The notes below the pieces were generated by a model. The model had not been told where the DNA came from. It did not search any database and saw only the letters and a program-made list of their open reading frames with translations. Positions 1 to 10,100 of a DNA stretch of 37,478 nt are shown one piece after another (the first letter of the stretch is position 1; every line of letters begins with the position of its first letter). The position numbers and the translations under genes were made by a program. Origin of the DNA: Bacteroidales bacterium (GTDB lineage Bacteria; Bacteroidota; Bacteroidia; Bacteroidales; ML635J-15); assembly GCA_028702535.1 (NCBI GenBank), contig JAQVOR010000019.1:1-37478 (forward strand), read 5' to 3'.

Positions 1-228
1 ATTTATCAAAAACATGAATATAATACTTTTATTGAAGAAAACAAAAGTTTTGACTTTCTGGCTTTGATAGCAAAATTGGGATGTGGAATAAAGTATCAAA
101 TATCCTCATCTTTTAATATTTATATAAAACCAAATTTACTAATAAGAATAACTGACGATTATTATTATAAACCTTTATATTATCCCAATTTATGCTTAGG
201 TGTGAATTATAAACTTAATAAAAATTAA
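1..228 (+). CDS. Outer-membrane beta-barrel protein, C-terminal part (cut by window start)
   Basis: The reading frame is open from the first base to a TAA at 226-228 and gives 75 residues. The product alternates hydrophobic and polar residues (for example FNIYIKPNLLIRIT) and ends with YYPNLCLGVNYKLNKN, which resembles the final strands of small Bacteroidota outer-membrane barrels of the PorT/OMP_b-brl type. The start lies outside the window. The next barrel gene begins 4 bp after the stop, so the two probably share a transcript. The last 33 coding bases recur exactly at 962-994. Membership of the barrel class is an inference from strand pattern only. Confidence 0.6.
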   Translation: MYQKHEYNTFIEENKSFDFLALIAKLGCGIKYQISSSFNIYIKPNLLIRITDDYYYKPLYYPNLCLGVNYKLNKN

Positions 229-232
229 TATA

Positions 233-901
233 ATGAAAAAATCAATCATAGTAATCGTTATAGTAGCATTTAGCACTACATTGTTTGGGCAAACAGGGGA
301 GTTTTCAGTTGGCCTATTGTTTACTCCTGAAATGAATTTTTATGAAGCTGAAAATAATGATAAAAAAGTAAGCATAAATTACAGATATGGACTCATTGGT
401 GAATTTAAAATTAATGACTATTTATACATTCAGACTGGGATAAGTTATATTAAGCAAACTTATGATATTTACAGGTCTTATGATGGTTGTTCTTTTAGTC
501 CTGAAGAAGAATGTCCTTCTGTAATGACTTATATAAATAAAAACGATTATTTTATAATTTCCATACCTATACAATTGAAGATTAAAAAAACATTTGATGA
601 TAGTAAATTCTCCCCTTTTGTTTCATTAAATGTGAATAATAACTTTCATTTACTTGGTAAATATTATTCCGCTTATAGCTCAAATATTGATGAGTTGAGA
701 GAAGTAAAATATTTTGGAAATACAGGAAGTATAGGTTTTGGTATAGAATATTTATTATGGAGTAAACTAAAGCTGGATTTATCTACACAAATAAGGATTA
801 TTGAATACCGTAAAAAAGACCCAATAGTTTATGAAAAAGAAAATCAGATAAATACCTTCAATAATGTAAAACTGTCCATTGCCTTGTTGTATTTATTTTA
901 A
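233..901 (+). CDS. Small outer-membrane beta-barrel protein (PorT-like)
   Basis: The 222-residue product has a signal peptide (residues 1-19, MKKSIIVIVIVAFSTTLFG, cleavage near GQ) followed by repeated amphipathic strands such as YLYIQTGISYIKQTYDIY and SIGFGIEYLLWSKLKLDLS, and ends in a hydrophobic-aromatic strand (LSIALLYLF). This fits the OMP_b-brl families common in Bacteroidota. It starts 4 bp after the upstream barrel gene. No specific function can be assigned. Two cysteines in a loop (near residues 85-93) could form a disulfide. Confidence 0.7.
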   Translation: MKKSIIVIVIVAFSTTLFGQTGEFSVGLLFTPEMNFYEAENNDKKVSINYRYGLIGEFKINDYLYIQTGISYIKQTYDIYRSYDGCSFSPEEECPSVMTYINKNDYFIISIPIQLKIKKTFDDSKFSPFVSLNVNNNFHLLGKYYSAYSSNIDELREVKYFGNTGSIGFGIEYLLWSKLKLDLSTQIRIIEYRKKDPIVYEKENQINTFNNVKLSIALLYLF

Positions 902-906
902 ATATT

Positions 907-1002
907 ATGAATTTAATTAATATGAAAACATCTGAAAATTCAAATAATTATTATCCCAATTCCAATTTATGCTTAGGTGTGAATTATAAACTTATAAACT
1001 GA
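907..1002 (+). pseudogene. Fossil of a duplicated outer-membrane protein 3' end
   Basis: A 31-codon frame (ATG 907, TGA 1000-1002) ends with YYPNSNLCLGVNYKL, almost the same as the end of the barrel gene at 1-228. The DNA at 962-994 is identical over 33 bp to 185-217 and is read in the same frame. The element CCAATT is duplicated just before it, which looks like slippage. I read this as the leftover 3' end of a third tandem barrel gene that has lost most of its length. It is too short to form a barrel. Confidence 0.6.
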
Positions 1003-1040
1003 ATGATATGACAGTTTGTAAAATCGTAAAACCATAAATT

Positions 1041-1499
1041 ATGAAATACAAATACACTAAATTATTATTTACACTTATTGTATTCATGCTATTATTTAGT
1101 AGTTGTGAAAAAGAAGATATCTTTGAAGGAATTATTGTAAAAGAATTTGATACTGGATATTGTTTACCTCCTTTTGGTAATGAACCAAATGAGTATATTA
1201 TTACAAATGACAGCTTATATCAGGATTTGTTAACATTAGGTACAGTTGTATGTGAGGATTATACTTTACCTGAAATTGATTTTGCAACTTATTCTTTACT
1301 CGGTAAATTTACTGTATCTGATGGAGAGGTAAAATATTATAAAAGAGAAGTGATTAAAGATGTAGGAAGTTTAAAATATACTTATAAAATTTACATGAAA
1401 TGCAAAAATAATAGTAAGGCAGCTGTATCAATGAATTGGGTGTTAGTACCTAAATTGCCTGCAGGTTATAGTGTCGAATTTATAGTTAACAAAGATTGA
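1041..1499 (+). CDS. Hypothetical lipoprotein
   Basis: The 152-residue product starts with a lipoprotein signal peptide: basic start, hydrophobic core FTLIVFMLLF, then SSC with the lipidated cysteine at residue 22, followed by acidic residues EKED. Acidic residues just after the cysteine fit the surface-export signal known for Bacteroidota lipoproteins. The mature part carries four more cysteines and no family I recognise. It ends with TGA, which is useful evidence that TGA is a stop in this genome. It lies downstream of the barrel genes and may belong to the same envelope cluster. Confidence 0.65.
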   Translation: MKYKYTKLLFTLIVFMLLFSSCEKEDIFEGIIVKEFDTGYCLPPFGNEPNEYIITNDSLYQDLLTLGTVVCEDYTLPEIDFATYSLLGKFTVSDGEVKYYKREVIKDVGSLKYTYKIYMKCKNNSKAAVSMNWVLVPKLPAGYSVEFIVNKD

Positions 1500-1803
1500 A
1501 TGCTGTTAAAAGGCACTGTGTTTTAATACACTACAAGTGTTAATTATTTCTAAACCTTGGCAAAAAACCAAATCAAAATAATTAAGTTTATTATTTTATA
1601 ATCTCAAAAAACAAAAGTAAAATTTCTTATATAACGCAATTCTTAAATTGGGTGATGATTAAATTTAAAATTTTTAACAAGTTTTTTTGGTAGTATAAAA
1701 ATAAAGCCTTATTTTTATACATTATTTAATGGAATTTATTGCAAATAGGAGTGTTGTTGTGTTTTAAACTTGAATTGAGTATTTATATTAAAATTTTAAA
1801 ACT
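1500..1803. other. Gene-free stretch with an AT-rich perfect hairpin
   Basis: No convincing open frame is present. The main structure is a perfect 12-bp inverted repeat, GTATAAAAATAA at 1693-1704 and TTATTTTTATAC at 1709-1720, with a four-base loop AGCC. It could be a weak terminator or an operator for the FISUMP gene that starts 84 bp downstream. I see no clear TAnnTTTG promoter element. Confidence 0.5.
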
Positions 1804-2838
1804 ATGAAACAAAAAACAAATTTATTGATTTATCCATTATTATTAATGGGATTATTATTAGTGTTTGCAAACAGTTGTGAAGAGAAAGATGATGATGATT
1901 TTGTAATACCTGTATTATCGACAAGTGGAGTTACGGATATTACTTCAACAACAGCAAAATGTGGTGGAAATATCACATCTGATGGTGGGGCAGAGGTAAC
2001 TGCTCGTGGTGTATGTTGGAGTACCAATCCATCTCCAACAATATCAGATAATAAAACAACAGACGGTATAAGTGTAGGTGTATTTTCAAGTAGTTTAAGT
2101 GGTTTAAGTCCAGAAACTACATATTATGTGCGTGCTTATGCCACTAATATTGTAGGTACTCGATATGGTGATGCAATTACTTTTACAACTAAAGAAAATA
2201 CAAGTGTAGGTAGTTTTACTGACTCTCGCGATGATAATGTTTATCAAACCGTTAGCATAGGCAATCAGGTATGGATGGCAGAAAATTTAAAATATTTGCC
2301 AATGGTTGTTAATCCTGCTCTTGATTCAGAAACAACGCCCTGTATGTATATATATGATTATGAGGGATCAAACATATCTGATGCAAAAGCTACAGAAAAC
2401 TATACTACTTATGGTGTTTTGTACAACTGGCCGGCAGCTATGGATGTGTCAGTAGGCAGTGCTACCAACCCAAGTGGAGTCCAAGGTGTGTGTCCTGATG
2501 GCTGGCACTTACCAAGCGATGCCGAATGGACAGAATTAACTGATTATCTTGGTGGTAATAACGTAGCTGGAGGAAAACTAAAAGAAACTGGAACAACGCA
2601 TTGGAATAGTCCAAATACCGGAGCAACTAATGAAACTGGTTTTACAGCTTTGGCAGGAGGCTATCGTGATAGTAATGGCGTTTTTTATAATCTTGGAAAT
2701 CATAGCTATTGGTGGAGTACTACAGAGGATGGTTCGGGTAATGTATCATACTGTGGCTTGAATTGTGATAATAGCGAAGTTTCTAGATATGATGGTAGGG
2801 CAAATTTAGGGTTTTATATTCGCTGTGTTAAAAATTAG
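1804..2838 (+). CDS. FISUMP-domain lipoprotein
   Basis: The 344-residue product has a lipoprotein signal peptide (hydrophobic core LLLMGLLLVFAN, lipidated Cys in NSCEEKDDDD, with an acidic export-type tail). Residues of about 37-127 form a fibronectin/Ig-like module of a type common in Bacteroidota, with the hallmarks RGVCWSTNPSPT and TYYVRAYATN. Residues of about 135-343 are a FISUMP domain (Fibrobacter succinogenes major paralogous domain), with DNVYQTVSIGNQVWMAENL, GVLYNWPAAM, CPDGWHLPSDAEW, YWWSTTE and the closing IRCVKN. Such proteins are surface or extracellular. Their exact role is not established. It appears to be a single-gene transcript. Confidence 0.9.
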   Translation: MKQKTNLLIYPLLLMGLLLVFANSCEEKDDDDFVIPVLSTSGVTDITSTTAKCGGNITSDGGAEVTARGVCWSTNPSPTISDNKTTDGISVGVFSSSLSGLSPETTYYVRAYATNIVGTRYGDAITFTTKENTSVGSFTDSRDDNVYQTVSIGNQVWMAENLKYLPMVVNPALDSETTPCMYIYDYEGSNISDAKATENYTTYGVLYNWPAAMDVSVGSATNPSGVQGVCPDGWHLPSDAEWTELTDYLGGNNVAGGKLKETGTTHWNSPNTGATNETGFTALAGGYRDSNGVFYNLGNHSYWWSTTEDGSGNVSYCGLNCDNSEVSRYDGRANLGFYIRCVKN

Positions 2839-3204
2839 ATTAATTAATACACAGGTTCAGAAAATACCCTCCGCTCGCTCTGATTTATTTGCAATTCGAG
2901 TGCTGCTATAATCCTAGTGCTACAGTAATGTGAGAAGTGAAAAATAATTTTGTTCTTACTTCTAATGCGATGCACGTAGCCTGCCAAACTGCAGTCTCTT
3001 GTTTTACAAACATTGACTTTATTTGCAAACACTAAATAGCAAGTTAAATCAACCTTCTATAAAAACATAAAGTTTTCAAACTCCTTCTAATTTATTTTTT
3101 GCATCTTTGAAGTGATTTGCTGAATTCACAATTTGAATAGCGGCGATTGAAGATAAACAAAACTAAATTTAGTATAAAATTTGTATAATTGTAAGTAATA
3201 AGAA
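2839..3204. other. Gene-free stretch, possible repeat relic
   Basis: No supportable gene is present on either strand. A 62-codon minus-strand frame (2844-3032) has no recognisable features. The piece at 2964-2992 (GCGATGCAC followed by GCCTGCCA) shares short words with the very end of the window (37455-37478), where GCCTGCCA and GCGATGCAC occur in the opposite order, so both may be relics of a dispersed repeat. The region before the permease gene has TATAAAATTTG, a near match to TAnnTTTG with one extra base. Confidence 0.35.
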
Positions 3205-4143
3205 ATGTCAACGAATAAAAAGCAACGTCAAGCGTATATTGGTCTTATATTGGTAACTATTATCATAGGCTTATCATTTATTTTTGTGAAAATTGGACTG
3301 AGATATGCTGGAGCTATGGATTTGCTGGCTCATCGATTTACCGCAGCAGCAATTTCTTTGGTGGTTTTGTGGTTTTTTGGTCTTATTAAATTACCACGTT
3401 TTAGTTTTAAGAAAGCTAAGTCCTTACTTTTACTTTCTTTGTTTTACCCTTTGCTGTTTTTTGCTTTACAAACTTTTGGTTTACAGTATAGCTCTGCCTC
3501 TGAAGCAGGGATAGTTTTTGCTACAACGCCTATTATTACCCTTATTGCAGCCAGTGTCTTTCTTAAAGAAAAAACTAACCTGTTGCAAAAAATTGGAATT
3601 ATATTGTCAATTATTGGAATATTGTATATAATTTATTTTACAGGTGGTGTTTCTGGAAGTGCCAGTTTGCTTGGTATAATATTGTTGTTGTTATCTGTTT
3701 TTTCGTTAGTGGTGTATTATGTTTTGGGAAAAGTCGTTAGTGCTAATTTTTCGGCTATGGAAATTACAGTATGGATGACAATTCTTGCATTTATAGTATT
3801 TAACGGCTTTAGTGTTGCTACTCATGTCAATAATAATACTTTGGGTCAGTTTTTTAGTCCATTTATTTACATGGAGTTTCTTTGGTCGGTTTTGTATTTA
3901 GGTGTTCTCTCATCTATGCTTACAGCTTTTCTTACTAATTTTGCTTTAACTCAAATTCCAGCTTCACAAATAGCGGTGTTCAATAATCTAAGCCCTATGG
4001 TTTCTATTGCTGGAGGTATTTTAATTCTTAACGAAACGCTTTTTGCTTATCATATTATTGGTGGACTATTAGTTGTGGCTGGTGTTGTAATGACAGTGTT
4101 TTTTAAATATAAAAATCCTAAAAAAATTATAAATAAGAAATAA
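3205..4143 (+). CDS. EamA/DMT-family transporter
   Basis: The 312-residue protein is very hydrophobic with about ten membrane segments arranged as two similar halves, the EamA pattern. The first half runs from YIGLILVTIIIGLSFIFVKI to the GILYIIYFTG segment, and the second starts at SLLGIILLLLSVFSLVVYYV. Typical features are the small-residue-rich helix ends (SSASEAGIVFATTPIITLIA and ASQIAVFNNLSPMVSIAGGI) that recur in corresponding places in each half. The tail is basic (KYKNPKKIINKK) and probably cytoplasmic. Substrate is unknown; this superfamily exports metabolites and amino acids. The next gene starts 11 bp later, suggesting an operon with the M81 peptidase. Confidence 0.9.
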   Translation: MSTNKKQRQAYIGLILVTIIIGLSFIFVKIGLRYAGAMDLLAHRFTAAAISLVVLWFFGLIKLPRFSFKKAKSLLLLSLFYPLLFFALQTFGLQYSSASEAGIVFATTPIITLIAASVFLKEKTNLLQKIGIILSIIGILYIIYFTGGVSGSASLLGIILLLLSVFSLVVYYVLGKVVSANFSAMEITVWMTILAFIVFNGFSVATHVNNNTLGQFFSPFIYMEFLWSVLYLGVLSSMLTAFLTNFALTQIPASQIAVFNNLSPMVSIAGGILILNETLFAYHIIGGLLVVAGVVMTVFFKYKNPKKIINKK

Positions 4144-4154
4144 AAAAATCAGAT

Positions 4155-5717
4155 ATGAATTTTAAACAAATTTTACTTGTCGCAATAATTTTAACGTCTT
4201 TATTGGCTTGTCAATCACAAAAGAAAGAGAAAGTTGAAAATCCACGGATTGCTATTGCTGGATTAGCTATTGAGTGCAGTACTTTTTCACCAGCACAAAC
4301 TACTATGGAAGCTTTTCATGCTCGACGTGGCGAAGAAATATTCTCGTATTATCCATTTTTGCATGAAGATTCTGTTACTCGACAACGAGCTCAATATTTC
4401 CCTGCATTAAGAGGTCACGCAATTCCTGGCGGAATAGTTACTCGTGAGGCTTACGATACACTTATGACAGAAATGTTAGAAATGTTAAAAGAAAATTTGC
4501 CTTATGATGGTTTATTTCTTGATATTCATGGTGCAATGAGCGTTGTAGGACTTGATGATCCCGAAGGAGATATGATTAAGCGTATCCGAGAAATTGTTGG
4601 AAATGAAACTGTAATTTCTACATCTATGGATTTGCATGGAAATGTATCGTGGGAACTTGCTCATTTATCTGACCTAATTACTTGTTATCGTTTGGCACCG
4701 CACGAAGATGCAATTGAATCCAAAAAGCGAGCATTAGTAAACTTGCTTGACCGCTTAGAGTCTGGTAAAGGTAAACCTGAATATAAAGCTTGGATTCCTA
4801 TTCCAATTCTTTTACCGGGCGAAAAAACAAGTACTCGTATTGAACCAGCAAAAAGTTTGTATGCCCAAGTTGACCCGATTACAAAGCTAGAAGGTGTGCT
4901 TGATGCCGCAATTTGGGTGGGTTACGCATGGGCTGATGAGCCACGAAACAAAGCAGTGGTAATGGTTACAGGTGATGATATGCAAGAAGTAAAGCGTTCT
5001 GCTGAAATCTTGGCTCAATCATTTTGGAGTGTTCGCGATCAGTTTGAGTTTGTTGCTCCCGTGGCTCCGTTAGATGAATGTTTGGAAATGGCTATCCACA
5101 GTAGTAAAAAACCGTTTATTATAAGTGATATGGGCGATAATCCTACTGCTGGTGGTGCTGGGGATGTTACGTGGACTTTGAAGCAAATACTAGAACATGA
5201 TGGTTTTAATAAGAAAGCAGGTCCTTCCTTGATTTATGCTTCAATACCTGGTCCTAAACTTATCGAAAAAGCAATTGAAATTGGTATAGGTAATGAGGTA
5301 GAAGCTTTTGTTGGTGCAGAAATTGATGATAGGTACGAAGGTCCTATAAAACTCAAAGGTATTGTAGAAGCAATTCTTCATGGCGATAAAAACGCAGAAA
5401 CAGAAGTGGTAGTTCGTGTTGGCAATATTCAAGTTATTGTTACAAATAAAAGAAAACCATATCATTACGAGTCTGATTTTACAAATTTGGGATTAAATCC
5501 ACGTGAAGCGGATGTTCTTGTAGTGAAAATTGGATATTTAGTGCCTGAGTTGTACGAAATGCGAGGCGATTGGATTATGGCACTTACACCAGGCGGAGTT
5601 GATCAAGATTTACATCGATTACCTTATAAAAGAATTGACCGTCCAATGTATCCTTTAGATGAAGATATGGTAAATCCAGATTTAAAAGCTCGTTTTGTCC
5701 CGCTTTCTCACGAATAA
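4155..5717 (+). CDS. M81-family metallopeptidase (MlrC-like), lipoprotein
   Basis: The 520-residue product matches the M81 (microcystinase MlrC-like) family, predicted zinc amidohydrolases acting on peptides. Seen motifs are IAGLAIECSTFSP near the mature start, DGLFLDIHGAMS, STSMDLHGNVS and CYRLAPHEDAIE in the N-terminal half, holding the probable metal-binding D and H residues, and SDMGDNPTAGGAGDVTWTL in the C-terminal half. Unlike many family members it starts with a lipoprotein signal peptide (LTSLLAC, lipidated Cys at residue 19), so it should sit on a membrane facing the periplasm or surface. It is 11 bp downstream of an EamA permease. That pairing hints at linked handling of a peptide or amino acid, which is inference only. 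Confidence 0.88.
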   Translation: MNFKQILLVAIILTSLLACQSQKKEKVENPRIAIAGLAIECSTFSPAQTTMEAFHARRGEEIFSYYPFLHEDSVTRQRAQYFPALRGHAIPGGIVTREAYDTLMTEMLEMLKENLPYDGLFLDIHGAMSVVGLDDPEGDMIKRIREIVGNETVISTSMDLHGNVSWELAHLSDLITCYRLAPHEDAIESKKRALVNLLDRLESGKGKPEYKAWIPIPILLPGEKTSTRIEPAKSLYAQVDPITKLEGVLDAAIWVGYAWADEPRNKAVVMVTGDDMQEVKRSAEILAQSFWSVRDQFEFVAPVAPLDECLEMAIHSSKKPFIISDMGDNPTAGGAGDVTWTLKQILEHDGFNKKAGPSLIYASIPGPKLIEKAIEIGIGNEVEAFVGAEIDDRYEGPIKLKGIVEAILHGDKNAETEVVVRVGNIQVIVTNKRKPYHYESDFTNLGLNPREADVLVVKIGYLVPELYEMRGDWIMALTPGGVDQDLHRLPYKRIDRPMYPLDEDMVNPDLKARFVPLSHE

Positions 5718-5859
5718 TCAAAATATATTGCTGAATTTAATTGGATTAATTAGAACTTTTATTTAAGTTTGTAGGAGTTTGATAAATGATTTTTTACAAT
5801 ATTTACTTTGCAAGCATAAAATCTTATCAGACAATTGCATATTATGATAAATTAAAATT

Positions 5860-7155
5860 ATGGCATTAACAGTTTTAGCTACGGGCGATATTCATATTGG
5901 AAAAAAATCATCTAATATTAAGGATGATGCTGTAGAAGGTGCTACAAAATATACTTGGGATAGGATAGTTGATTACGTAATTAAGAATAATGTTGATGTA
6001 TTAGCACTCACCGGAGATATTGTGGATCAGGATAATCGCTACTTTGAGGCTATTGGTCCATTGCAATCTGGTTTTGAGCGATTAAAACAATCAAATATTT
6101 CAGTTTATATGGTTGCTGGAAATCATGATTTTGAAGTGTTGCCGCAATTAGTAGATTCCGAAAAACATAGCAATATTCGTCTATTAGGAGCTAATGGAAC
6201 ATGGGAAATGGATACATTTTCTAAAAATGGAAAAAATATTCAATTTATTGGCTGGTCTTTTCCAAAAAAATATGTCAGTGAAGATCCACTTTTAAGTTTT
6301 AAAATATCGGAAATAGATCCAAATTTAACTACAATTGGGATTTTACATGGAGATGTTGGCGTTGATAATAGCAATTACGCACCAATAGATATCAATAATT
6401 TTATGTCTCATTCCGTACAAGCGTGGATTCTTGGACATATACATAAACCAGAAATTCTAAATAAATCTGAACCTATTGTGTATTATCCTGGCTCACCACA
6501 TGCTTTAAGTGCTAAGGAACAGGGAATACATGGTCCGATTTTACTTACAATTAATTCCCAAACAGATATTGAAATTAAGCAAATTCCTTTATCGCCAGTA
6601 AGATACGAAACGCTTTCAGTTGATATTACTGATAAAACCGATGAAGCAAGTGTTAGAGAGACTGTAACTTCAAAATTATATGAAGATGCTCAATCAAAAA
6701 AAATAGAATTAGAAAATGTCTTGTTTATAATTTATGATTTAATACTTATAGGTGAACATAGCAAGATTAAAGATTTAGAAACATGGGTAAATCCAATTAT
6801 TGCTGATTATGACCAAGAAATAGAAGGAGTAGCAACTCAAATTTCTGTGCGAAAGATAGAACTTGATGTTCAGCCAAAAGTGGAAAACATGGAAGAATTG
6901 GCTAAAGAATCATCGCCTGCAGGGGTTTTGGCTAAAACAATTATTGCACTTCAGCAAGGAAAAACTACTGAGTTTGCAGATAATTTACTTCAAGAATGGA
7001 AATCAATTTGTAATTCTATTAATCAATCTGGCACTTATCATGCTCTACGAACAACAGAAAGATTTGAAATTGACGAAAATCAAGACTCAACACAATATCT
7101 CTTAAAAGAATGTAATCGAATCCTTACCGAATTAATTGGACAGCAAAATCAATGA
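5860..7155 (+). CDS. YhaO/SbcD-like metallophosphoesterase (DNA repair exonuclease subunit)
   Basis: The 431-residue product carries the calcineurin-like phosphoesterase motifs in order: GDIHIG (D10, H12), TGDIVD (D53), GNHD (87-90), HGD (H163) and GHIH (192-195). These are the two-metal ligands used by Mre11/SbcD nucleases. About 200 residues follow the catalytic domain, as in YhaO. The gene overlaps the next by four bases (ATGA), so it is translationally coupled to an SbcC/YhaN-like ATPase, and the two should form a complex acting on DNA ends. The start at 5860 is the only one that keeps GDIHIG at the usual position. Upstream, TTACTTTG near 5801 is a near match to the TAnnTTTG box. Confidence 0.92.
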   Translation: MALTVLATGDIHIGKKSSNIKDDAVEGATKYTWDRIVDYVIKNNVDVLALTGDIVDQDNRYFEAIGPLQSGFERLKQSNISVYMVAGNHDFEVLPQLVDSEKHSNIRLLGANGTWEMDTFSKNGKNIQFIGWSFPKKYVSEDPLLSFKISEIDPNLTTIGILHGDVGVDNSNYAPIDINNFMSHSVQAWILGHIHKPEILNKSEPIVYYPGSPHALSAKEQGIHGPILLTINSQTDIEIKQIPLSPVRYETLSVDITDKTDEASVRETVTSKLYEDAQSKKIELENVLFIIYDLILIGEHSKIKDLETWVNPIIADYDQEIEGVATQISVRKIELDVQPKVENMEELAKESSPAGVLAKTIIALQQGKTTEFADNLLQEWKSICNSINQSGTYHALRTTERFEIDENQDSTQYLLKECNRILTELIGQQNQ

Positions 7156-10100
7156 AAAAAGCCTCTTACATATTAAAAGATCTTTCAATTCGCAAGATGC
7201 CCGGATTTCCAAGAGGATTAAAATCACTTAATAATTTCGCGAGTAATATTAATATTATAACTGGAGCTAATGCTTCGGGTAAAAGCTCGGTATCACGTGT
7301 TATTCAGCAACTTATATGGCACGATAATACTAAAGGATTAGATGTCGAAGCTTCGGTTATCCTTGACAAAGATGTGTGGGGAATTAATATTGATTCAGAG
7401 AAAATAATTGTTCAACGAAACGGAAATCAAGATCAGATTAGCGGATTACCAACTGCCGAAAGTAAACATCGTTATCTTTTAGCTTTACATAAATTAGTTG
7501 AAGGTAAAGAAAATGATTTAGCAAAGGAAATTGCCAAACAATCTATTGGAGGATTTGATTTAGATGCTATTCAAAAGAGTTTAGAATATTCATCAAAACC
7601 TTATTATAGGAGCATCTCAGAGTATAAAGCTTTTGCAGACGCAGATAAAAATTATAAAAATATTAGGGATGAGCAAAAAAAGTTAAAAACTGAAGAGGAT
7701 AAGCTTGTTGACTTATATTTACAGAAAGAAAATTCCGAAAATGCAGCAAAATTAAATGAGTTTTATTCCAAAATTGCTGATTATTTGGAGCTTAAGTCTG
7801 AGTATGCCCAACTTTCTGATCAAATGAATGAGTTTTCGGACTCAATGAAAAATATCTCTGGTAAAGAATATGAGCAAATTCAAGAATTAGAAAGCCAGAT
7901 TGAAGACTGTCAAAGCAATATTGAGAATGCCGAAAGAGAAATAAATAATAGCCAGAAAGAACTTGAAAAACTAACTATTCTTACAGACGGAATTGGCGAC
8001 GATATAATAAATGAACTTGAGAAAAGACTTGAACAATTAAGCGAATCCGAACGCAATATTCGTAATTATAATACAGAAATTGCAGGACTAAAATCTGTTG
8101 AATTAAATTCTTTAAATAGTATTGATAAGTCAATTAAGCCAGAAGATTGGAAAGAATTAAATATTGATGATGTAAGCGGACTTGATAAAATGCTTAAGGA
8201 TGCTCATCAGGTTTTAGGAGAAAAGGAATATCTGCTTTCTGAAATTAAAATATTAGAGGAGGAAGCAGAGAAATACAAAAATTATGAGCAAAGTTCAGAA
8301 ACATTTAGCCAAGGAATAAAAACATTGGGTGAATGGTTAAAAGAACCAATAAGTAATAATGGATTGTCTTTTAAGTTATTTCTTATAATTTCATTAGTAG
8401 GTGTTTTAACTGCGATTGCAACGTTTTTTGTTGGATGGTTTGGTTTATTTGGGATTATTTTGATTGTTTTCATTTTTGCATTTGCTTATTTAAAAAAAGA
8501 TAAAGGTTCAAATTCACTTGGTATCAGAGAACAAGATTTTATTAATTCTGGTCTTAATGCACCGTCAAACTGGGATGTGGAAAATGTAGCTAAGAGAATT
8601 GATGAATTAATCGAAAATCTTAAAGATATTAAAGATGCAGATAGAATTAGTCAAAGATTAATCAATGCGAAGAATAATCTGAATAGACTAGAAGAACGCA
8701 TTGATAATTTGCATAAAAAACGTGAGGAACGGATAGCAAAATTACAAACTGCTCCTGGATTTCCCGAAAATAATTCCAGTGATTTTAGTAGTTTATATTG
8801 GTTTTTGATAAATGTAAAAAAGTGGCAAGATGCTCATACTCAAAGAAAATCATTGGAAGCTAAAAAATCAGAATTAGAAAAACAAAATACAGAAGAATTA
8901 AGTAAAATCAATGCCTTATTCCAAAAATCAAAATTAAAAATTGTAACTGATGTATCTCAAGGAAAAGCTGTTTTTAAAGATTTAATAACTCAAGAGAGTA
9001 CACGAAAGTCTCAAGTTCAGATAATTGAACAAAAAAACGAGCAAATTACAGTGCAAAATAACTTAAAGACGAAATATGAACAAAAACTTGTAGATATTTA
9101 TCTTATTTTGGATATAAAAGATGAAAACAAAGAACAAGTATTAGGCTTAGTAAATAATTTAGAAAATTACAGGCAAATTAATGATAAATATCGTTTAAAA
9201 CAGCTTGATTGTGCATCAAAAGAAAGACTGTTACAAGAACACTCCTTATATAATAAATATAAAAATGAAATTGAAAATTTAAGTATTGATCAAGCAAAAG
9301 AAGAAGCAAATAAAAATCAAGAAATTGCTAAGCAATTAGAACAAATTCAAAAGGAAATCACAAGTATCGAAACTTTAATTAAGCAGAAAAAGAAGGGCCA
9401 CGAATTAGAAGATGTATTGACCAAAAAAGAAGAAGCATTAGATAATCTCAATAAATTATATGAAAACAATTTGTCTTTAGCTGCTGGAGACCTTATAATC
9501 AGTCAGTTAAAAAAAGAAACGCAAGATCAAAACCGACCAATAGTTTTTACACGAGCAAATGAAATTCTTAATCAAATTACAAATGGGAGATATGAGCTTT
9601 TGTTAGGCGAAGAAGGAGAACCAAATTTTAAAGCTTACGATACAATCCTTAAACTTGGGCAAGATTTATCTGAATTATCAACAGGAACCCGAGTGCAGCT
9701 TTTACTTTCAGTTAGATTAGCTTATGTTGAAACAGCAGAATCATCAATTAAATTACCCATATTAGCAGATGAGTTATTAGCCAATAGCGATGATGAGCGG
9801 GCAAAAGCTATTATTGAATCATTAATTGAAATTAGTAGGGAAGGGCGGCAAGTATTTTATTTTACTGCTCAAGCTGACGAGGTACGCAAGTGGCTGACTT
9901 ATTTGCAATCGCAATCAGAGCTTAAATATCAAATTATTCAATTAGATGGTAACACAAATAAATCGCATGATTATAGTGATTTTATGCCAGATTTGGATAA
10001 GTTTAATTTACTTCAATCAGTTCCTGCTCCAAAAGGGGAAACTCATAAGGAATATGGAGATTTAATCCACAAACTTCCATTTAATGTGCTGATGCAGAAC

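Noticed and set aside
2844-3032. Minus-strand frame of 62 codons
   Set aside because: No recognisable features, no promoter or ribosome binding site, and composition typical of chance frames in intergenic DNA.
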